Part shown: positions 9,904 to 19,638 of the stretch, in pieces
How positions within the stretch are numbered: the stretch's first letter is position 1
How the letters are laid out: each line of letters begins with the position of its first letter
Source of the DNA: an uncultured Maribacter sp.
GTDB lineage: Bacteria; Bacteroidota; Bacteroidia; Flavobacteriales; Flavobacteriaceae
Reading direction: 5' to 3'
DNA length: 64,000 bases
Assembly: GCF_947500985.1 (NCBI RefSeq)
Contig: NZ_CANMTX010000006.1
Span: forward strand, 62,001 to 126,000
Notes under the pieces: generated by a model
The model's database searches: none
The model's input: the letters and a program-made list of their open reading frames with translations, nothing else
Told to the model about the DNA's origin: nothing
Translations under genes and position numbers: made by a program

Positions 9904-11250
9904 TTAATTACCTTGATGCTCTTTTACTCTTGGTATCAACAAAAGTTCTGTCTGTCTACCATTAATATACCTAAAACCTTCTTCACCATAAAAACCGGCT
10001 TCTTCAAGCATAATTCTAATATCTCTGTTCCATTCTGGTATGTTAACCGTGGTATTTAATTCAATAGCATACACAGTGTTTGGATTCAAACCATAATTTT
10101 CACCGTCGTCACGCATAACACCGCCTTGGGAATCCCACATACCAATTGTTGTACCTGCAGAATGACCATATAAGCCAAGTGGATGCGTATATATTGATGG
10201 TTTTAATCCTGCTGTTTTAGCCTCCTTCAATGATTTTGCTAGAATATCATTACCAGACCTACCTTTAATCATATTACTTGTCAAAAAATCTTGTACCCTA
10301 TTACCATCTTTTAATCCGTTTACTAAATAACTTGGCGCAGAAATTTCTTCAGGCTTCAGCACATATGCCAATTCTTGGCAATCAGTGTTTAGACGTAAGT
10401 ACGTAATTCCGAAATCGCAATGCACTAAGTCTCCAGGTAAAATGACCATATCATCTGGCTTATCTGCAAAGGAGTAGAATTTGCTCGCATTATCCTTTTC
10501 ACTTCTTTGTACATCTACAGTTGGGTGAAACCAAGTTTCCAATCCTAAATTCGTCACTTTTTGACGCATCCACCATACCACATCTGAGGTTGTAGTAACA
10601 CCAGGCGTAATTACTTTCTCAGAAAAAGCTTCTGCTATAATATCGTGAGTAATATCTACTAATTGGTCGTAAATAACCATTTCACGCTCAGACCTTGTTT
10701 CGATCCAACGAACAGCTAGTTGCTCTGCTGAAGTCACTTTTGAAGTATATTTTTTAGGAAGATTTGCCATGAACTCTTCATAATCTGTCTTTACCAAGCC
10801 ATCTGCAATATTGTGGTCTGTAGAATAATTGAGTCCGATTTTCTTCGGATTTCTTTCCTCTATTAATTGCATTAATCGTGTCCACTGATTTGGCTCTTTC
10901 TCCTTATCCCAGGCAGAAACAATATTCTTACCTACATTATAACGGGCTACAGCCAACTTCTCAATAGTATTCTTCGCTTTATCTCTGTAAAACAATAAAA
11001 TAGTTCTTCTACGAGCATTCAACCACGTAGCCGGAAGCATTGTCTTAATTACAGGGTCTTCATTGTATTCCCTTGAGATAACCACCCACATATCTAAATC
11101 TGCGGCATCCATAAGTTCAGGCAGCAAATTATTAAAACGGTCGTCTAAAATTTCATCAATTACCTGTGCTCTTTCTTTTTCATTTAGAATTTGCTGAGCG
11201 TAAATTTCCCCTATAAAAATTAGGCATACAAAAAGGAATAGTTTTTTCAT
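9904..11250 (-). CDS. Secreted M24 family metallopeptidase (aminopeptidase P-like)
   Basis: This is a pita-bread-fold metallopeptidase of 448 residues with a signal peptide (MKKLFLFVCLIFIGEIYAQ). The five metal-ligand positions of M24 enzymes are recognisable: Asp in VHCDFGITY, Asp in RLNTDCQ, His in THPLGLYGHS, Glu in YAIELNTTV and Glu in LEEAGFYGEEG. Aminopeptidase P family members release N-terminal residues next to proline. A 15-residue extension to 11295 (MCVILYFQG) is open but would bury the signal peptide, so the ATG at 11250 is preferred. A periplasmic location is expected. No operon partner is obvious. The exact substrate is not predictable, and bacterial M24 proteins of this type may also be non-peptidase family members. 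Confidence 0.88.
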   Translation of the reverse strand: MKKLFLFVCLIFIGEIYAQQILNEKERAQVIDEILDDRFNNLLPELMDAADLDMWVVISREYNEDPVIKTMLPATWLNARRRTILLFYRDKAKNTIEKLAVARYNVGKNIVSAWDKEKEPNQWTRLMQLIEERNPKKIGLNYSTDHNIADGLVKTDYEEFMANLPKKYTSKVTSAEQLAVRWIETRSEREMVIYDQLVDITHDIIAEAFSEKVITPGVTTTSDVVWWMRQKVTNLGLETWFHPTVDVQRSEKDNASKFYSFADKPDDMVILPGDLVHCDFGITYLRLNTDCQELAYVLKPEEISAPSYLVNGLKDGNRVQDFLTSNMIKGRSGNDILAKSLKEAKTAGLKPSIYTHPLGLYGHSAGTTIGMWDSQGGVMRDDGENYGLNPNTVYAIELNTTVNIPEWNRDIRIMLEEAGFYGEEGFRYINGRQTELLLIPRVKEHQGN

Positions 11251-11347
11251 GAGTGTTGTTTGGTTTAAGCCCTGAAAATACAAAATAACACACATTAGAA
11301 ATAAACTATTCCTCTAAAATCAATTGATTTTTACAATCTGAATGATA

Positions 11348-13429
11348 TCAATAGTTGTCTGTTACCAATTTCTCATCAATGCTTTTAACCAACCTAATAA
11401 ATTCTGCTCTATATCCATTTTTATCTTCACCTCTACCGTTCTCTGCCAAAACAATGACGTCATTAAAAGACGCTTTATTTATAAACGCGGACTTTCTTAA
11501 TTGCTGACCGAATAAAGCAACGGCTGCAGAAAATTGAAAGTCTTTAGACATTTCTTGAGTATTCGAATTTTGAACATGAACCAATTCAATACTTTTATTG
11601 CCATCTGGCTTTTTATATCTAAATTTTACCGTGAACAACTCATCAGAAAACCTAGTATTGCTAGTAGCATTGGTATACTTTAATTCTGGTATTTCTTTAT
11701 CATATTCTGATGTTACTCCTATCTCTATTATCTCATACAAAGCGGTCACCTTATGCCCACTTCCTAATTCACCGGCATCTTTAGTATCATCAATAAAATC
11801 TTCATCTGCCAATAATCTATTTTCATAACCTATTAATCTATACGATTTTACTTTAGCAGGATTAAACTCTACCTGTAATTTTACATCTTTTGCAATGGTA
11901 AATAAAGTACCACCAAACTCCTTACCAAATAATTTTTGCGCTTCTTGCATAGTATCTATGTACCCGTGATTTCCGTTCCCCTTATCTGCTAAAGTTTCCA
12001 ACTTAGAATCCATATAATTACCCATTCCGAAACCTAGCACAGAAAGAAACACTCCCGATTCACGTTTTTCAACAATCAAATCTTCCATGTCTTTGTCGCT
12101 AGACAGCCCAACATTAAAATCTCCATCTGTTGCCAATATCACTCTATTGTTACCATTCTTCTTAAAATATTTCTCTGCCAATTTGTAGGCTAATTGAATA
12201 CCTTCTCCACCAGCTGTAGAACCGCCAGCCTCTAAATTATTTAAAGCGCTCATAATTTTCACTTTATTGTTACCAGATGTAGGCTCTAATACAACACCGG
12301 CTGCACCAGCATAAACAACAATAGATACCCTATCTTTTTCTCTTAACTGATTTACTAATAGTTTAAATGCGGATTTTAATAGTGGCAATTTGTTATCTGA
12401 TGACATAGAGCCAGAAACATCTATTAGAAAAGTAAGATTAGATGCCGGTAATTCTTCATTCAAGTATTCTTTACCTTGCAAACCAATACGCACTAATTTG
12501 GTGTCTACATTCCAAGGAGTCTGTGCTACCTCGGTGTTTACAGAAAAAGGATGCTCATTTGTTGGTTGTGGATAGTCATAATCAAAATAGTTAATCAATT
12601 CTTCAATCTTAACTGCATCTACAGGAACCTCTTTTCCATTATTTATGAACCTTCTAATGTTACTATACGCTGCTTTATCAACATCGATTGAAAAAGTGGA
12701 TAGCGGGTTTACAACAACATTATGAAACTGATTTTCAGTAATTTGTGCATAATTCTCATCTTCTTCAATAACATAATTACCATTTACGGTTTGTATTACA
12801 ATACAGCCATATTTGGCATCAGCCCCATACAAACTCTTCGCTTCAGAAGCTTTAAGTTCTTTTCTACTATCAACATCTTCACCTTTAAGACTTTGAACAA
12901 TTGAATTGTATTGCCTTTCAATTTGAATACCATCAACTATATATAAAGGGCTTTTCTCTTTAATTCCAACTCTTTTATTTTCAACAGCACGTACTCCACC
13001 TATTTGAACGCCGCTTACGCTACCTTGCAAGGTTCTACTAATATTGGATTTAGGAGATTGCATATTAATCATTGCAACTGAACCCGTAACATGACTAATC
13101 TTTTGAATACCATAGCCAGTTACCACCACTTCTTCTAACATTTGAAGATCTTCTTCAAGTGACACATTAACAACCACTGAATCTCTGATCTTTACAATCA
13201 TATTTTTACATCCGATATAACTAAAAACCAGTTCATCATTTTTTGTGGCAATTATAGTATAAGCACCATCAAAATCGGTTTGAGTACCATTTGCAGTTCC
13301 TTTTACAATAACATTTACACCAGGCATAGGATTCCCTGCATAATCAGAAACAGTACCACTAATTTTAACTTGTTGCGAAGACAACAGCATACTACTGAGC
13401 AGAAAGAATAGGAAAGTTGCATTTTTCAT
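11348..13429 (-). CDS. VWA domain protein (YfbK/DUF3520 type) with CarboxypepD and plug-like N-terminus
   Basis: This 693-residue protein carries a signal peptide (to about residue 18) and a CarboxypepD_reg domain (about 21-90). A plug-like stretch follows (95-218) with VVVTGYGIQK and PLYIVDGIQIE, both typical of SusC-like receptors. After it come the YfbK N-terminal region (240-300, SIDVDKAAYSNIRRFI) and a VWA domain (330-510). The MIDAS motif DVSGS is at residues 337-341. A DUF3520-like C-terminal domain (520-690) completes it. The usual barrel is missing, so receptor signature motifs are grafted onto a metal-binding adhesion-type domain. It belongs to the same architectural group as the genes at 5767 and 7583. 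Function unknown; a surface or periplasmic scaffold is inferred. Confidence 0.88.
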   Translation of the reverse strand: MKNATFLFFLLSSMLLSSQQVKISGTVSDYAGNPMPGVNVIVKGTANGTQTDFDGAYTIIATKNDELVFSYIGCKNMIVKIRDSVVVNVSLEEDLQMLEEVVVTGYGIQKISHVTGSVAMINMQSPKSNISRTLQGSVSGVQIGGVRAVENKRVGIKEKSPLYIVDGIQIERQYNSIVQSLKGEDVDSRKELKASEAKSLYGADAKYGCIVIQTVNGNYVIEEDENYAQITENQFHNVVVNPLSTFSIDVDKAAYSNIRRFINNGKEVPVDAVKIEELINYFDYDYPQPTNEHPFSVNTEVAQTPWNVDTKLVRIGLQGKEYLNEELPASNLTFLIDVSGSMSSDNKLPLLKSAFKLLVNQLREKDRVSIVVYAGAAGVVLEPTSGNNKVKIMSALNNLEAGGSTAGGEGIQLAYKLAEKYFKKNGNNRVILATDGDFNVGLSSDKDMEDLIVEKRESGVFLSVLGFGMGNYMDSKLETLADKGNGNHGYIDTMQEAQKLFGKEFGGTLFTIAKDVKLQVEFNPAKVKSYRLIGYENRLLADEDFIDDTKDAGELGSGHKVTALYEIIEIGVTSEYDKEIPELKYTNATSNTRFSDELFTVKFRYKKPDGNKSIELVHVQNSNTQEMSKDFQFSAAVALFGQQLRKSAFINKASFNDVIVLAENGRGEDKNGYRAEFIRLVKSIDEKLVTDNY

Positions 13430-13522
13430 AATAATTGGTTTAAAGTTTGAGCAATAAACCTATTAAGAAGGAAGCTTTTTAAAAACGAAGAATGAGTGAA
13501 CTCTACTTTAGAATGAGGGAAG

Positions 13523-14593
13523 TTATGACTTCAATAAGGTCATGGTTTCTTTCCGCTTAACCTTTCCGCTATCGGTACGTAAGAATACCGGAATGGTTTT
13601 AATTTGACGTGGCACTTCGTACTTAGACAAAAGAGTACTTGAAGTAATTTTATTCAACACATCGTTTTCATTCACTACACCTTCAATAACCAGCACTAAT
13701 TGCTCCCCTAGTTTTGCATCTGGTAAAGAAGTTATGAAAAAAGGTTGATCAATACTATTCGAAAGTTTAGCCTCTATTTGCTCTGGGCTAAGTTTAATTC
13801 CGCCAGAATTAATTACATTATCAAATCTGCCCAACCATTTGAACTCCCTCTTAGAGACCAATTCAACGACATCATTCGTAGTAACCGTATCATCTGAAAT
13901 CTTTGGAGCATTAATTACCAAACACCCTCTGTCATCTTTAAATATTTCTATATCTGGTAAGACAGAAAAAGGCATATCATTACTTACGCCCTTATTCAAA
14001 GGTTTAACTGCAATATGCGTTATAGTCTCTGTCATACCATAGGTCTCATAACTAGCATTGGCAATAACTTTTATTTCCTTTCTTAAAGAAGTAGAAATAG
14101 GAGCGCCACCAATAATCAACTTAGGTAGCAATGAAAGCCTCTGCAAAGAATTTGCAACTTGCAAGGGAACCATTGCTCCAAAATCAAAAGACCTATTAAT
14201 TCCTTCTAACGGATTTGAAGTAGGTTCCACAAAATAAATATCTAACCCTAACACCATAGCTCTAACTAACATCATTTTACCAGCAATATAAGTTGCAGGT
14301 AAGCACAACAATGCAGAAGACCTAGGTAATAAATTAAAATAGATGCCTGTTGCCAAAGCACTATTCTCCATATGGTTCTTCTTTAAAACAATTGTTTTTG
14401 GAGTACCCGTAGAACCTGAGGTTCGTACAGAAATGGTAGGTGAATCATCTATCCAATCTATAATGAATTCGCCAATCTGCTTTTCAAATTCTTCCCCTTC
14501 CTTAATTAGACTATAGCTTACCTCTGATAAATCATCAAAAGAAATAAATCTACCATGAATGGAAAAACTTGGGTGTACTGAAGCTTTATACAT
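13523..14593 (-). CDS. menE: o-Succinylbenzoate-CoA ligase-type AMP-binding protein MenE
   Basis: This is an adenylate-forming enzyme of 356 residues. The AMP-binding P-loop is RTSGSTGTPKTIVLKK (near residue 57), the A5-type motif is SYETYGMTETITH, and the C-terminal GRFDNVINSGGIKLSP motif precedes a Lys-containing tail. MenE activates o-succinylbenzoate to its CoA thioester for menaquinone synthesis. The protein is much shorter than the roughly 450-490 residues of E. coli or Bacillus MenE, as I recall for flavobacterial forms, and the key motifs remain. It lies four bases downstream of the CPBP gene and belongs to the menC-CPBP-menE operon, which strongly supports MenE over other acyl-CoA ligases. 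Confidence 0.9.
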   Translation of the reverse strand: MYKASVHPSFSIHGRFISFDDLSEVSYSLIKEGEEFEKQIGEFIIDWIDDSPTISVRTSGSTGTPKTIVLKKNHMENSALATGIYFNLLPRSSALLCLPATYIAGKMMLVRAMVLGLDIYFVEPTSNPLEGINRSFDFGAMVPLQVANSLQRLSLLPKLIIGGAPISTSLRKEIKVIANASYETYGMTETITHIAVKPLNKGVSNDMPFSVLPDIEIFKDDRGCLVINAPKISDDTVTTNDVVELVSKREFKWLGRFDNVINSGGIKLSPEQIEAKLSNSIDQPFFITSLPDAKLGEQLVLVIEGVVNENDVLNKITSSTLLSKYEVPRQIKTIPVFLRTDSGKVKRKETMTLLKS

Positions 14594-14597
14594 TGTA

Positions 14598-15545
14598 CTA
14601 ATTCTCTAGCTTTAAAAACTCCTCTTGAGACAATACCTTTCCGGCTAATTTTTCTTTCCAGTTGGTCCAGTCATACTTTTTTGAAAAGATTAATAATAGA
14701 ACAGGGAATACCACAAAAACGGGCACTAACATATCCCAACCAAGCACTGGCTCTGAGATATCTCTATATAAAGAATCTACACTAAATGCCGTCCAATCTG
14801 CAGTAACTAAAAGCGCAGCAGTTAAATTATTAGCAGCATGAAAACCTATAGCTAATTCTAAACCTTCGTCCATTAAGGTTATAATACCTAAGAAAAAACC
14901 GGTACCAATATAAAACACTAATATTCCGTAACCTAACTTATCAACTTCGGGGTTCATTATATGCATTAACCCAAAAAGCAATGAAGTAAATACCAACGGA
15001 AACCATCTATTCTTTGTGATTATACCTAAACCTTGCATCATATAACCACGCATTAAATATTCTTCCATACTTGTCTGTAACGGAATCAATGCTATTGAAA
15101 TAATCGCCAAGGTTATAAAAGGAACCAATTGAAAGTTATATTCATAATTTTCAGGAGAAAAATAAATATCAACAAAAACAAAAATTACGGATATCGAAGC
15201 CCAGAGAAGAAATGAAAAAGCAACTCTTTTCCAATCTACTTTTGATCTTGATGTAGTTAAACTTTTAATTGATTGTTTATGTAAATACTTTACTACAAGA
15301 AAAATTGCTATTAATGCAAATACAAAAGTTATGAGCATTAAAAAAAGAAAAGTATTTGACCCCACTAACTCTGACATTAAGCCCATGTCACTTTTCATTA
15401 AAGCAGACATTCCGCCCTCTTTCATTGCAACAGCTGCAACTAAAGGAATAGGACCTAAAGCTTGCCACACTATAAAAATCGCCAAAATACCCACAATATA
15501 TCTCCAACTATCAACTAAACCTTTATACGCCTGTTCTATATACAT
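14598..15545 (-). CDS. CPBP family intramembrane glutamic/metalloprotease
   Basis: This 315-residue integral membrane protein has about seven to eight hydrophobic segments. The CPBP (Abi/Rce1-like) motifs are visible: EEYLMRG with the paired glutamates and arginine (about residue 162), followed by FGLMHIMNP and later FHAANN with histidines that complete the putative active site. Family members cleave within or near membranes, or in some cases act in bacteriocin immunity. The start codon lies inside the last codons of menC (10-nt overlap), and menE follows after four bases, so it is cotranscribed with menaquinone genes. No mechanistic link to quinone synthesis is evident. Confidence 0.9.
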   Translation of the reverse strand: MYIEQAYKGLVDSWRYIVGILAIFIVWQALGPIPLVAAVAMKEGGMSALMKSDMGLMSELVGSNTFLFLMLITFVFALIAIFLVVKYLHKQSIKSLTTSRSKVDWKRVAFSFLLWASISVIFVFVDIYFSPENYEYNFQLVPFITLAIISIALIPLQTSMEEYLMRGYMMQGLGIITKNRWFPLVFTSLLFGLMHIMNPEVDKLGYGILVFYIGTGFFLGIITLMDEGLELAIGFHAANNLTAALLVTADWTAFSVDSLYRDISEPVLGWDMLVPVFVVFPVLLLIFSKKYDWTNWKEKLAGKVLSQEEFLKLEN

Positions 15546-16588
15546 AAACTTTCAATTAATTTTGTATTCCATTTTTTAGAGCTGTTATAAAACAAACCTC
15601 CATTATTAACCTCTAACGGGCTCTCAATATTATTCGTAAAAAGAGAACCAGTGCCTAACCCTTGTGGCATTTCATTATGTAGCGTTGCCGTCCACTGCGC
15701 AATAGCATTTAAACCAATATTACTTTCTAACGCGCTGGTTACCCACCACCCTATATTATTCTTTTCTGCAATAGAAATCCATTCACTGCTTCCTGCAAAA
15801 CCACCAACCAAACTTGGTTTCAAAATTATATATTGTGGTTGTATAATTTGTAGTAAAGCTGCCTTTTTTGTTACATCAACCACACCAATTAATTCTTCAT
15901 CTAAAGCAATTGGCAAAGGCGTATTACTACAAAGCCTTTTCATTTCTTCAGCTTGCCCTTGTTTAATAGGTTGTTCTATAGAGTGTAAATCAAGTTTAGA
16001 TAAAATATCTAGTTTAAATAAAGCTTCCTGTGGTGTAAATGCCCCGTTGGCATCTACCCGTAATTCAATCGCTTCTTTTGAATAACGTTCTCTAATAGAT
16101 TTTAGCAATGCTATTTCAGTATCAAAATCAATAGCACCAATTTTCATTTTTATACAAGAAAAGCCATTCTTTAGTTTTTCTTCTATTTGTTGATGCATAA
16201 ACTCCTTATCACCCATCCAAACCAATCCGTTAATGGATATTGGTTTTTGGTTATTAAAAAAAGTAGAATCAAAAAGATGAAAAGAATTTTTAGAACGGAG
16301 TGACGTAAAAGCCTGCTCTATCCCGAATTGAAGACTTGGAAAATCCTGTAACTGCTTTAGCAATTCGGTTTCTCCTAAATTAATGTTTTGTGCTACCCAA
16401 GCACATTTTTCTTCGTATTCAGGAACATCATCAAAACTAAGACCTCTAAAAAGTCCGCATTCACCAACACCCCATTTTCCTTCTTTTTGTAAAAAAAGAA
16501 ACCAAGTTTCTTTGGTTCGTAGAATTCCTCTAGAAGTTCCGCTAGGGTTTTTAAAATTTAAGAGATACTTTTTAAATGTTGCCTTCAT
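15536..16588 (-). CDS. menC: o-Succinylbenzoate synthase MenC
   Basis: This is an enolase-superfamily enzyme of 350 residues that dehydrates SHCHC to o-succinylbenzoate in menaquinone synthesis. The superfamily Lys motif is CIKMKIG (KxK type). The metal ligands follow: Asp in RVDANGAF, Glu in SIEQPIK and the Asp/Glu pair in ALDEELIG. A second catalytic Lys lies in IILKPSLVGG. I chose the ATG at 16588 (MKATFKKYLLNF) over an in-frame ATG at 16600, because a TAnnTTTG promoter element at 16598-16605 would overlap the upstream start. It heads the menC-CPBP-menE operon, with the CPBP start codon embedded in its 3' end. Confidence 0.92.
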   Translation of the reverse strand: MKATFKKYLLNFKNPSGTSRGILRTKETWFLFLQKEGKWGVGECGLFRGLSFDDVPEYEEKCAWVAQNINLGETELLKQLQDFPSLQFGIEQAFTSLRSKNSFHLFDSTFFNNQKPISINGLVWMGDKEFMHQQIEEKLKNGFSCIKMKIGAIDFDTEIALLKSIRERYSKEAIELRVDANGAFTPQEALFKLDILSKLDLHSIEQPIKQGQAEEMKRLCSNTPLPIALDEELIGVVDVTKKAALLQIIQPQYIILKPSLVGGFAGSSEWISIAEKNNIGWWVTSALESNIGLNAIAQWTATLHNEMPQGLGTGSLFTNNIESPLEVNNGGLFYNSSKKWNTKLIESLCI

Positions 16589-16597
16589 ATAATCATT

Positions 16598-16605
16598 CAA
16601 ATTTA
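16598..16605 (-). promoter_or_regulatory. -7 promoter element upstream of menC
   Basis: TAAATTTG on the minus strand matches TAnnTTTG and ends nine bases before the preferred menC ATG. The predicted leader is therefore only a few bases. The -33 element is not clear. Confidence 0.45.
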
Positions 16606-16633
16606 ACTATATTTTAAGTTTAAATACGACGGA

Positions 16634-17428
16634 ATGGCTAGTATAGAAAATAAGGTGATTTGGGTAACAGGAGCATCTTCTGGAATTGGAGAGGCATTGG
16701 TATATCAATTAAACGAACTTGGAGCAAAAATTATACTTTCAGCAAGAAGAGCAGATGTTCTTTTAGAAGTAAAAGGTAAATGTAAATTTCCTGAAAATGC
16801 AGCTATACTTTCTTTAGATTTAATAGCATTCGACTCACTAGAAAGCATAACCGAAACGGCTATATCAATCTACTGTAAAATAGATATTTTGATTAATAAT
16901 GGCGGACTAAGTCAACGTTCACTTATCATTGACACAAAATTTGAAGTGTATCAACAAATGGTAGATGTTAATTATCTGGGTACTATTAAGCTTACAAAAC
17001 ATTTACTTCCCTATTTTATAGCTCAAAAAAGCGGTCATTTCGTTACTGTTACCAGCTTAATGGGCAAATTTTCCTCTCCGTATCGTTCGGGTTATTGTGG
17101 TGCAAAACATGCACTACATGGCTTCTTTGATGCCTTACGTATGGAACATGAGAAAGATAATGTAGACGTATCAATAATTTGCCCAGGATTCATACAAACA
17201 AATGTTGCAAAAAACGCATTAACAGGTGATGGATCTGCTTTACAAAAAGAAGATAACGCCACAGAAAATGGAATGCCAGTTAATGATTGTGCAAAAGAAA
17301 TTATCTCTGCAATTGAAAAGAAAAGATTTGAAACCTATATTGGTGGAAAAGAGAAATTCGGAATTTATCTTAAAAGATTCTTCCCTAAACTACTACATAA
17401 AGTGGTTATGAAAAGTAAGGTTAGATAA
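16634..17428 (+). CDS. SDR family NAD(P)-dependent oxidoreductase
   Basis: This classical short-chain dehydrogenase/reductase has 264 residues. The nucleotide-binding glycine motif is VTGASSGIGEAL (about residues 13-24) and the NNGG variant of the NNAG motif is near residue 90. Catalytic Ser lies in VTSLMGK and the YxxxK pair in YCGAKHA. The cofactor is probably NADP(H), because Arg residues follow the second beta strand (SARRAD). The substrate is unknown; the overall layout resembles the DHRS7B/11-beta-HSD-like group. It is divergent from menC with a short spacer. Its stop codon is separated by only two bases from the stop of the convergent histidine-kinase gene. Confidence 0.92.
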   Translation: MASIENKVIWVTGASSGIGEALVYQLNELGAKIILSARRADVLLEVKGKCKFPENAAILSLDLIAFDSLESITETAISIYCKIDILINNGGLSQRSLIIDTKFEVYQQMVDVNYLGTIKLTKHLLPYFIAQKSGHFVTVTSLMGKFSSPYRSGYCGAKHALHGFFDALRMEHEKDNVDVSIICPGFIQTNVAKNALTGDGSALQKEDNATENGMPVNDCAKEIISAIEKKRFETYIGGKEKFGIYLKRFFPKLLHKVVMKSKVR

Positions 17429-17430
17429 TC

Positions 17431-19401
17431 TTATTTAAAATTAAACCAAAAACGAACTCCGTCTTGTGTTTTATCAGTATTCATTGAAGTCTGAAGCTGG
17501 TTAGCCAATCTACTCATTAAACGAATACCCATAGAAGAACTTGCTCGTTCATCTGAATCTTCAGGTAAACCAATACCATTATCAGTGTACTCAAAGAAAC
17601 CTTCTTGACCAGCTATTTTTCGTAGATGGATGTATATTTTACCATCGCTATCATCATTCGGAAAAGCATATTTAAATGAATTAGAAACCAACTCGTTTAA
17701 TATAAGTCCGAACGGAATTGCCCTATCAATATCCAATTCTACACCTTCGGCGTCGATAGTAATATTAATGCTATGTCCACCTTTTTTATAAACCGACTGA
17801 ATGCTATTGATCAAACTTTCAATATACCCTTGCATCTCAATAACAGATAGGTCATCATTTTGATACAGTTTCTGATGTATTAACGCCATTGCTTTCACAC
17901 GACTCTTACCTTCTTCCAATGCAGCAATTGCCGCCTTGCTACGGGTATTTTTAGTTTGTAAACTCAACAAACTAGAAACCATTTGCAGGTTGTTTTTAAC
18001 CCTATGGTGAATTTCTTTTAATAAAGAATCTTTCTCTACTAATGAGTTTTCAATGATGAATTTCTGTTCTGCAATCAAACGCTGGTTTTTGATACTCTTT
18101 AAGTAAGCGTATACTAAACCTGCAAAACCAATTAGTGTAAATATCAAGGATACGAACACCAAACTAATTTTATCATCTCTTGCCTTAATATCTTTTCTAG
18201 ATTCTTCTAACTGAGCTTTCTGTTGCTCCATCGTTTTTCTAGAATTCTCTAAATCTTGTGCAACGACAGAAGTTAGTTGTTGATTTTTGATATTAGATGC
18301 CAATGCATCAATAGAATCTCTAATTCTGATATTCTTTTTAAGGTAAACGGTAGAATTTTTAAAATCGCCAGTCTTAAAATAGTAGTCGGCATAAATTCTA
18401 TTACGCTTTAAAATATTATCGGACTTTATAGGATTAAGATCATCGCTTAAATAATCTGTTGCTTTGGCGTAATCATCTAATTTCAAATAACATTCTGCTA
18501 AGGCAAGTGTATTCTCAATAATATCTGAAGAAAATTTACTTTTATTATATTTTTTGATGATGTCTCTACTCTCTTCTAAAAACGGAATAGCCTTTTCATA
18601 TTCACCTAGCTGCACGTGACTTTTACCAATATTACCTATAATCAATCCGTTTAGAATTCTGCCATCTGCAATTTCCTTATCAGAATGTTGGTTGGTAACA
18701 TCACTTAGAAAAACCTTTATAAGTCCTTCTGCTTTCTTAAAATAACTTAATGCAGTTGATGTAGACTTATCTAATCTTAAATAATTACCAATGGTGTTGT
18801 TATAAATAGCCTGACCATAGTAATCATCATCTTTAAGCACTTTTTTCTCTTCGACCATGTAATCACGCATAGCCTTTCTATACTGACCTAGACTCGCGTA
18901 AATATCATAAAAGGCAACGTTATCAGTTAATCCTAACTCACGTTTTACCCTTCTAATCTCAATTTGCTTGTCGTATAACTCAAGCATAGCATAATTGTTA
19001 TCTAATATGCTTAAAATAGTCTGCTTGGACTCTACATCTAACTTTAATATATTATCATAAAGTGGTCTTGCAATTGCTAGACTTCTCTCGTAGTTACCCA
19101 AATCATAATAAATTTGAGATTCTATTAGTTGATAGTTTCGTATAGAAGTCGAATCTTTTGTTTTTTCAGAACTGTTTAAATAAACCTTTACAGTATCTAA
19201 CCAATCGTACGGAGAATTATGATTGTAGCGGTTGGGAGTATTAAAAAAGAAAAACGAACGTAGTTCACCGTTTTCTAAATCTTGAAATTGTTTGTAATAA
19301 TCCTCATTCTGAGTTTCTACATCATCTTGCGCAAAAACAAGGCACGTAAATACACTAAAAATTAAAGTGCACATTAATCTCAAAATAAAAGGTTTTTTCA
19401 T
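17431..19401 (-). CDS. TPR-containing sensor histidine kinase (HisKA_2 type)
   Basis: This 656-residue sensor kinase has a signal peptide (residues 1-25) and a periplasmic region built of TPR-like helical repeats (about 85-365). A coiled-coil (370-410), one transmembrane helix (about 412-434) and cytoplasmic kinase domains follow. The phosphoacceptor lies in EIHHRVKNN (His466 most likely), the HisKA_2 signature. The ATPase domain shows NELVSNSFKYAFPN and DNGIGLPED. A LytTR response regulator gene lies about 400 bases upstream on the same strand, with its own terminator. The two are probably cognate although not obviously one transcript. The stimulus sensed through the TPR domain is unknown. 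Confidence 0.93.
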   Translation of the reverse strand: MKKPFILRLMCTLIFSVFTCLVFAQDDVETQNEDYYKQFQDLENGELRSFFFFNTPNRYNHNSPYDWLDTVKVYLNSSEKTKDSTSIRNYQLIESQIYYDLGNYERSLAIARPLYDNILKLDVESKQTILSILDNNYAMLELYDKQIEIRRVKRELGLTDNVAFYDIYASLGQYRKAMRDYMVEEKKVLKDDDYYGQAIYNNTIGNYLRLDKSTSTALSYFKKAEGLIKVFLSDVTNQHSDKEIADGRILNGLIIGNIGKSHVQLGEYEKAIPFLEESRDIIKKYNKSKFSSDIIENTLALAECYLKLDDYAKATDYLSDDLNPIKSDNILKRNRIYADYYFKTGDFKNSTVYLKKNIRIRDSIDALASNIKNQQLTSVVAQDLENSRKTMEQQKAQLEESRKDIKARDDKISLVFVSLIFTLIGFAGLVYAYLKSIKNQRLIAEQKFIIENSLVEKDSLLKEIHHRVKNNLQMVSSLLSLQTKNTRSKAAIAALEEGKSRVKAMALIHQKLYQNDDLSVIEMQGYIESLINSIQSVYKKGGHSINITIDAEGVELDIDRAIPFGLILNELVSNSFKYAFPNDDSDGKIYIHLRKIAGQEGFFEYTDNGIGLPEDSDERASSSMGIRLMSRLANQLQTSMNTDKTQDGVRFWFNFK

Positions 19402-19420
19402 ATCTCAATAAAAGCAGAAT

Positions 19421-19428
19421 CAAACTTA
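19421..19428 (-). promoter_or_regulatory. -7 promoter element of the histidine kinase gene
   Basis: TAAGTTTG on the minus strand is an exact TAnnTTTG match, ending 19 bases upstream of the start codon. The -33 element is weak or absent, which could mean that an activator is needed. Confidence 0.5.
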
Positions 19429-19638
19429 TTACTTATACTCGATTCTACTAAATTTTTGTTGTGAGCCATCATTATATGATTATCAAATAACCTAAAGCCC
19501 AAAAAGCGTGTTCTACGTACTTTTTACTATTTAATTAAAAATTGAAGCTTAATTTGGTTTAAAATTCAGATTCTAGACAAAAGCGCTTTAATTTCTAATA
19601 TTTCAAAATTATAAATAAGCCATACGTATTAGGATTAT

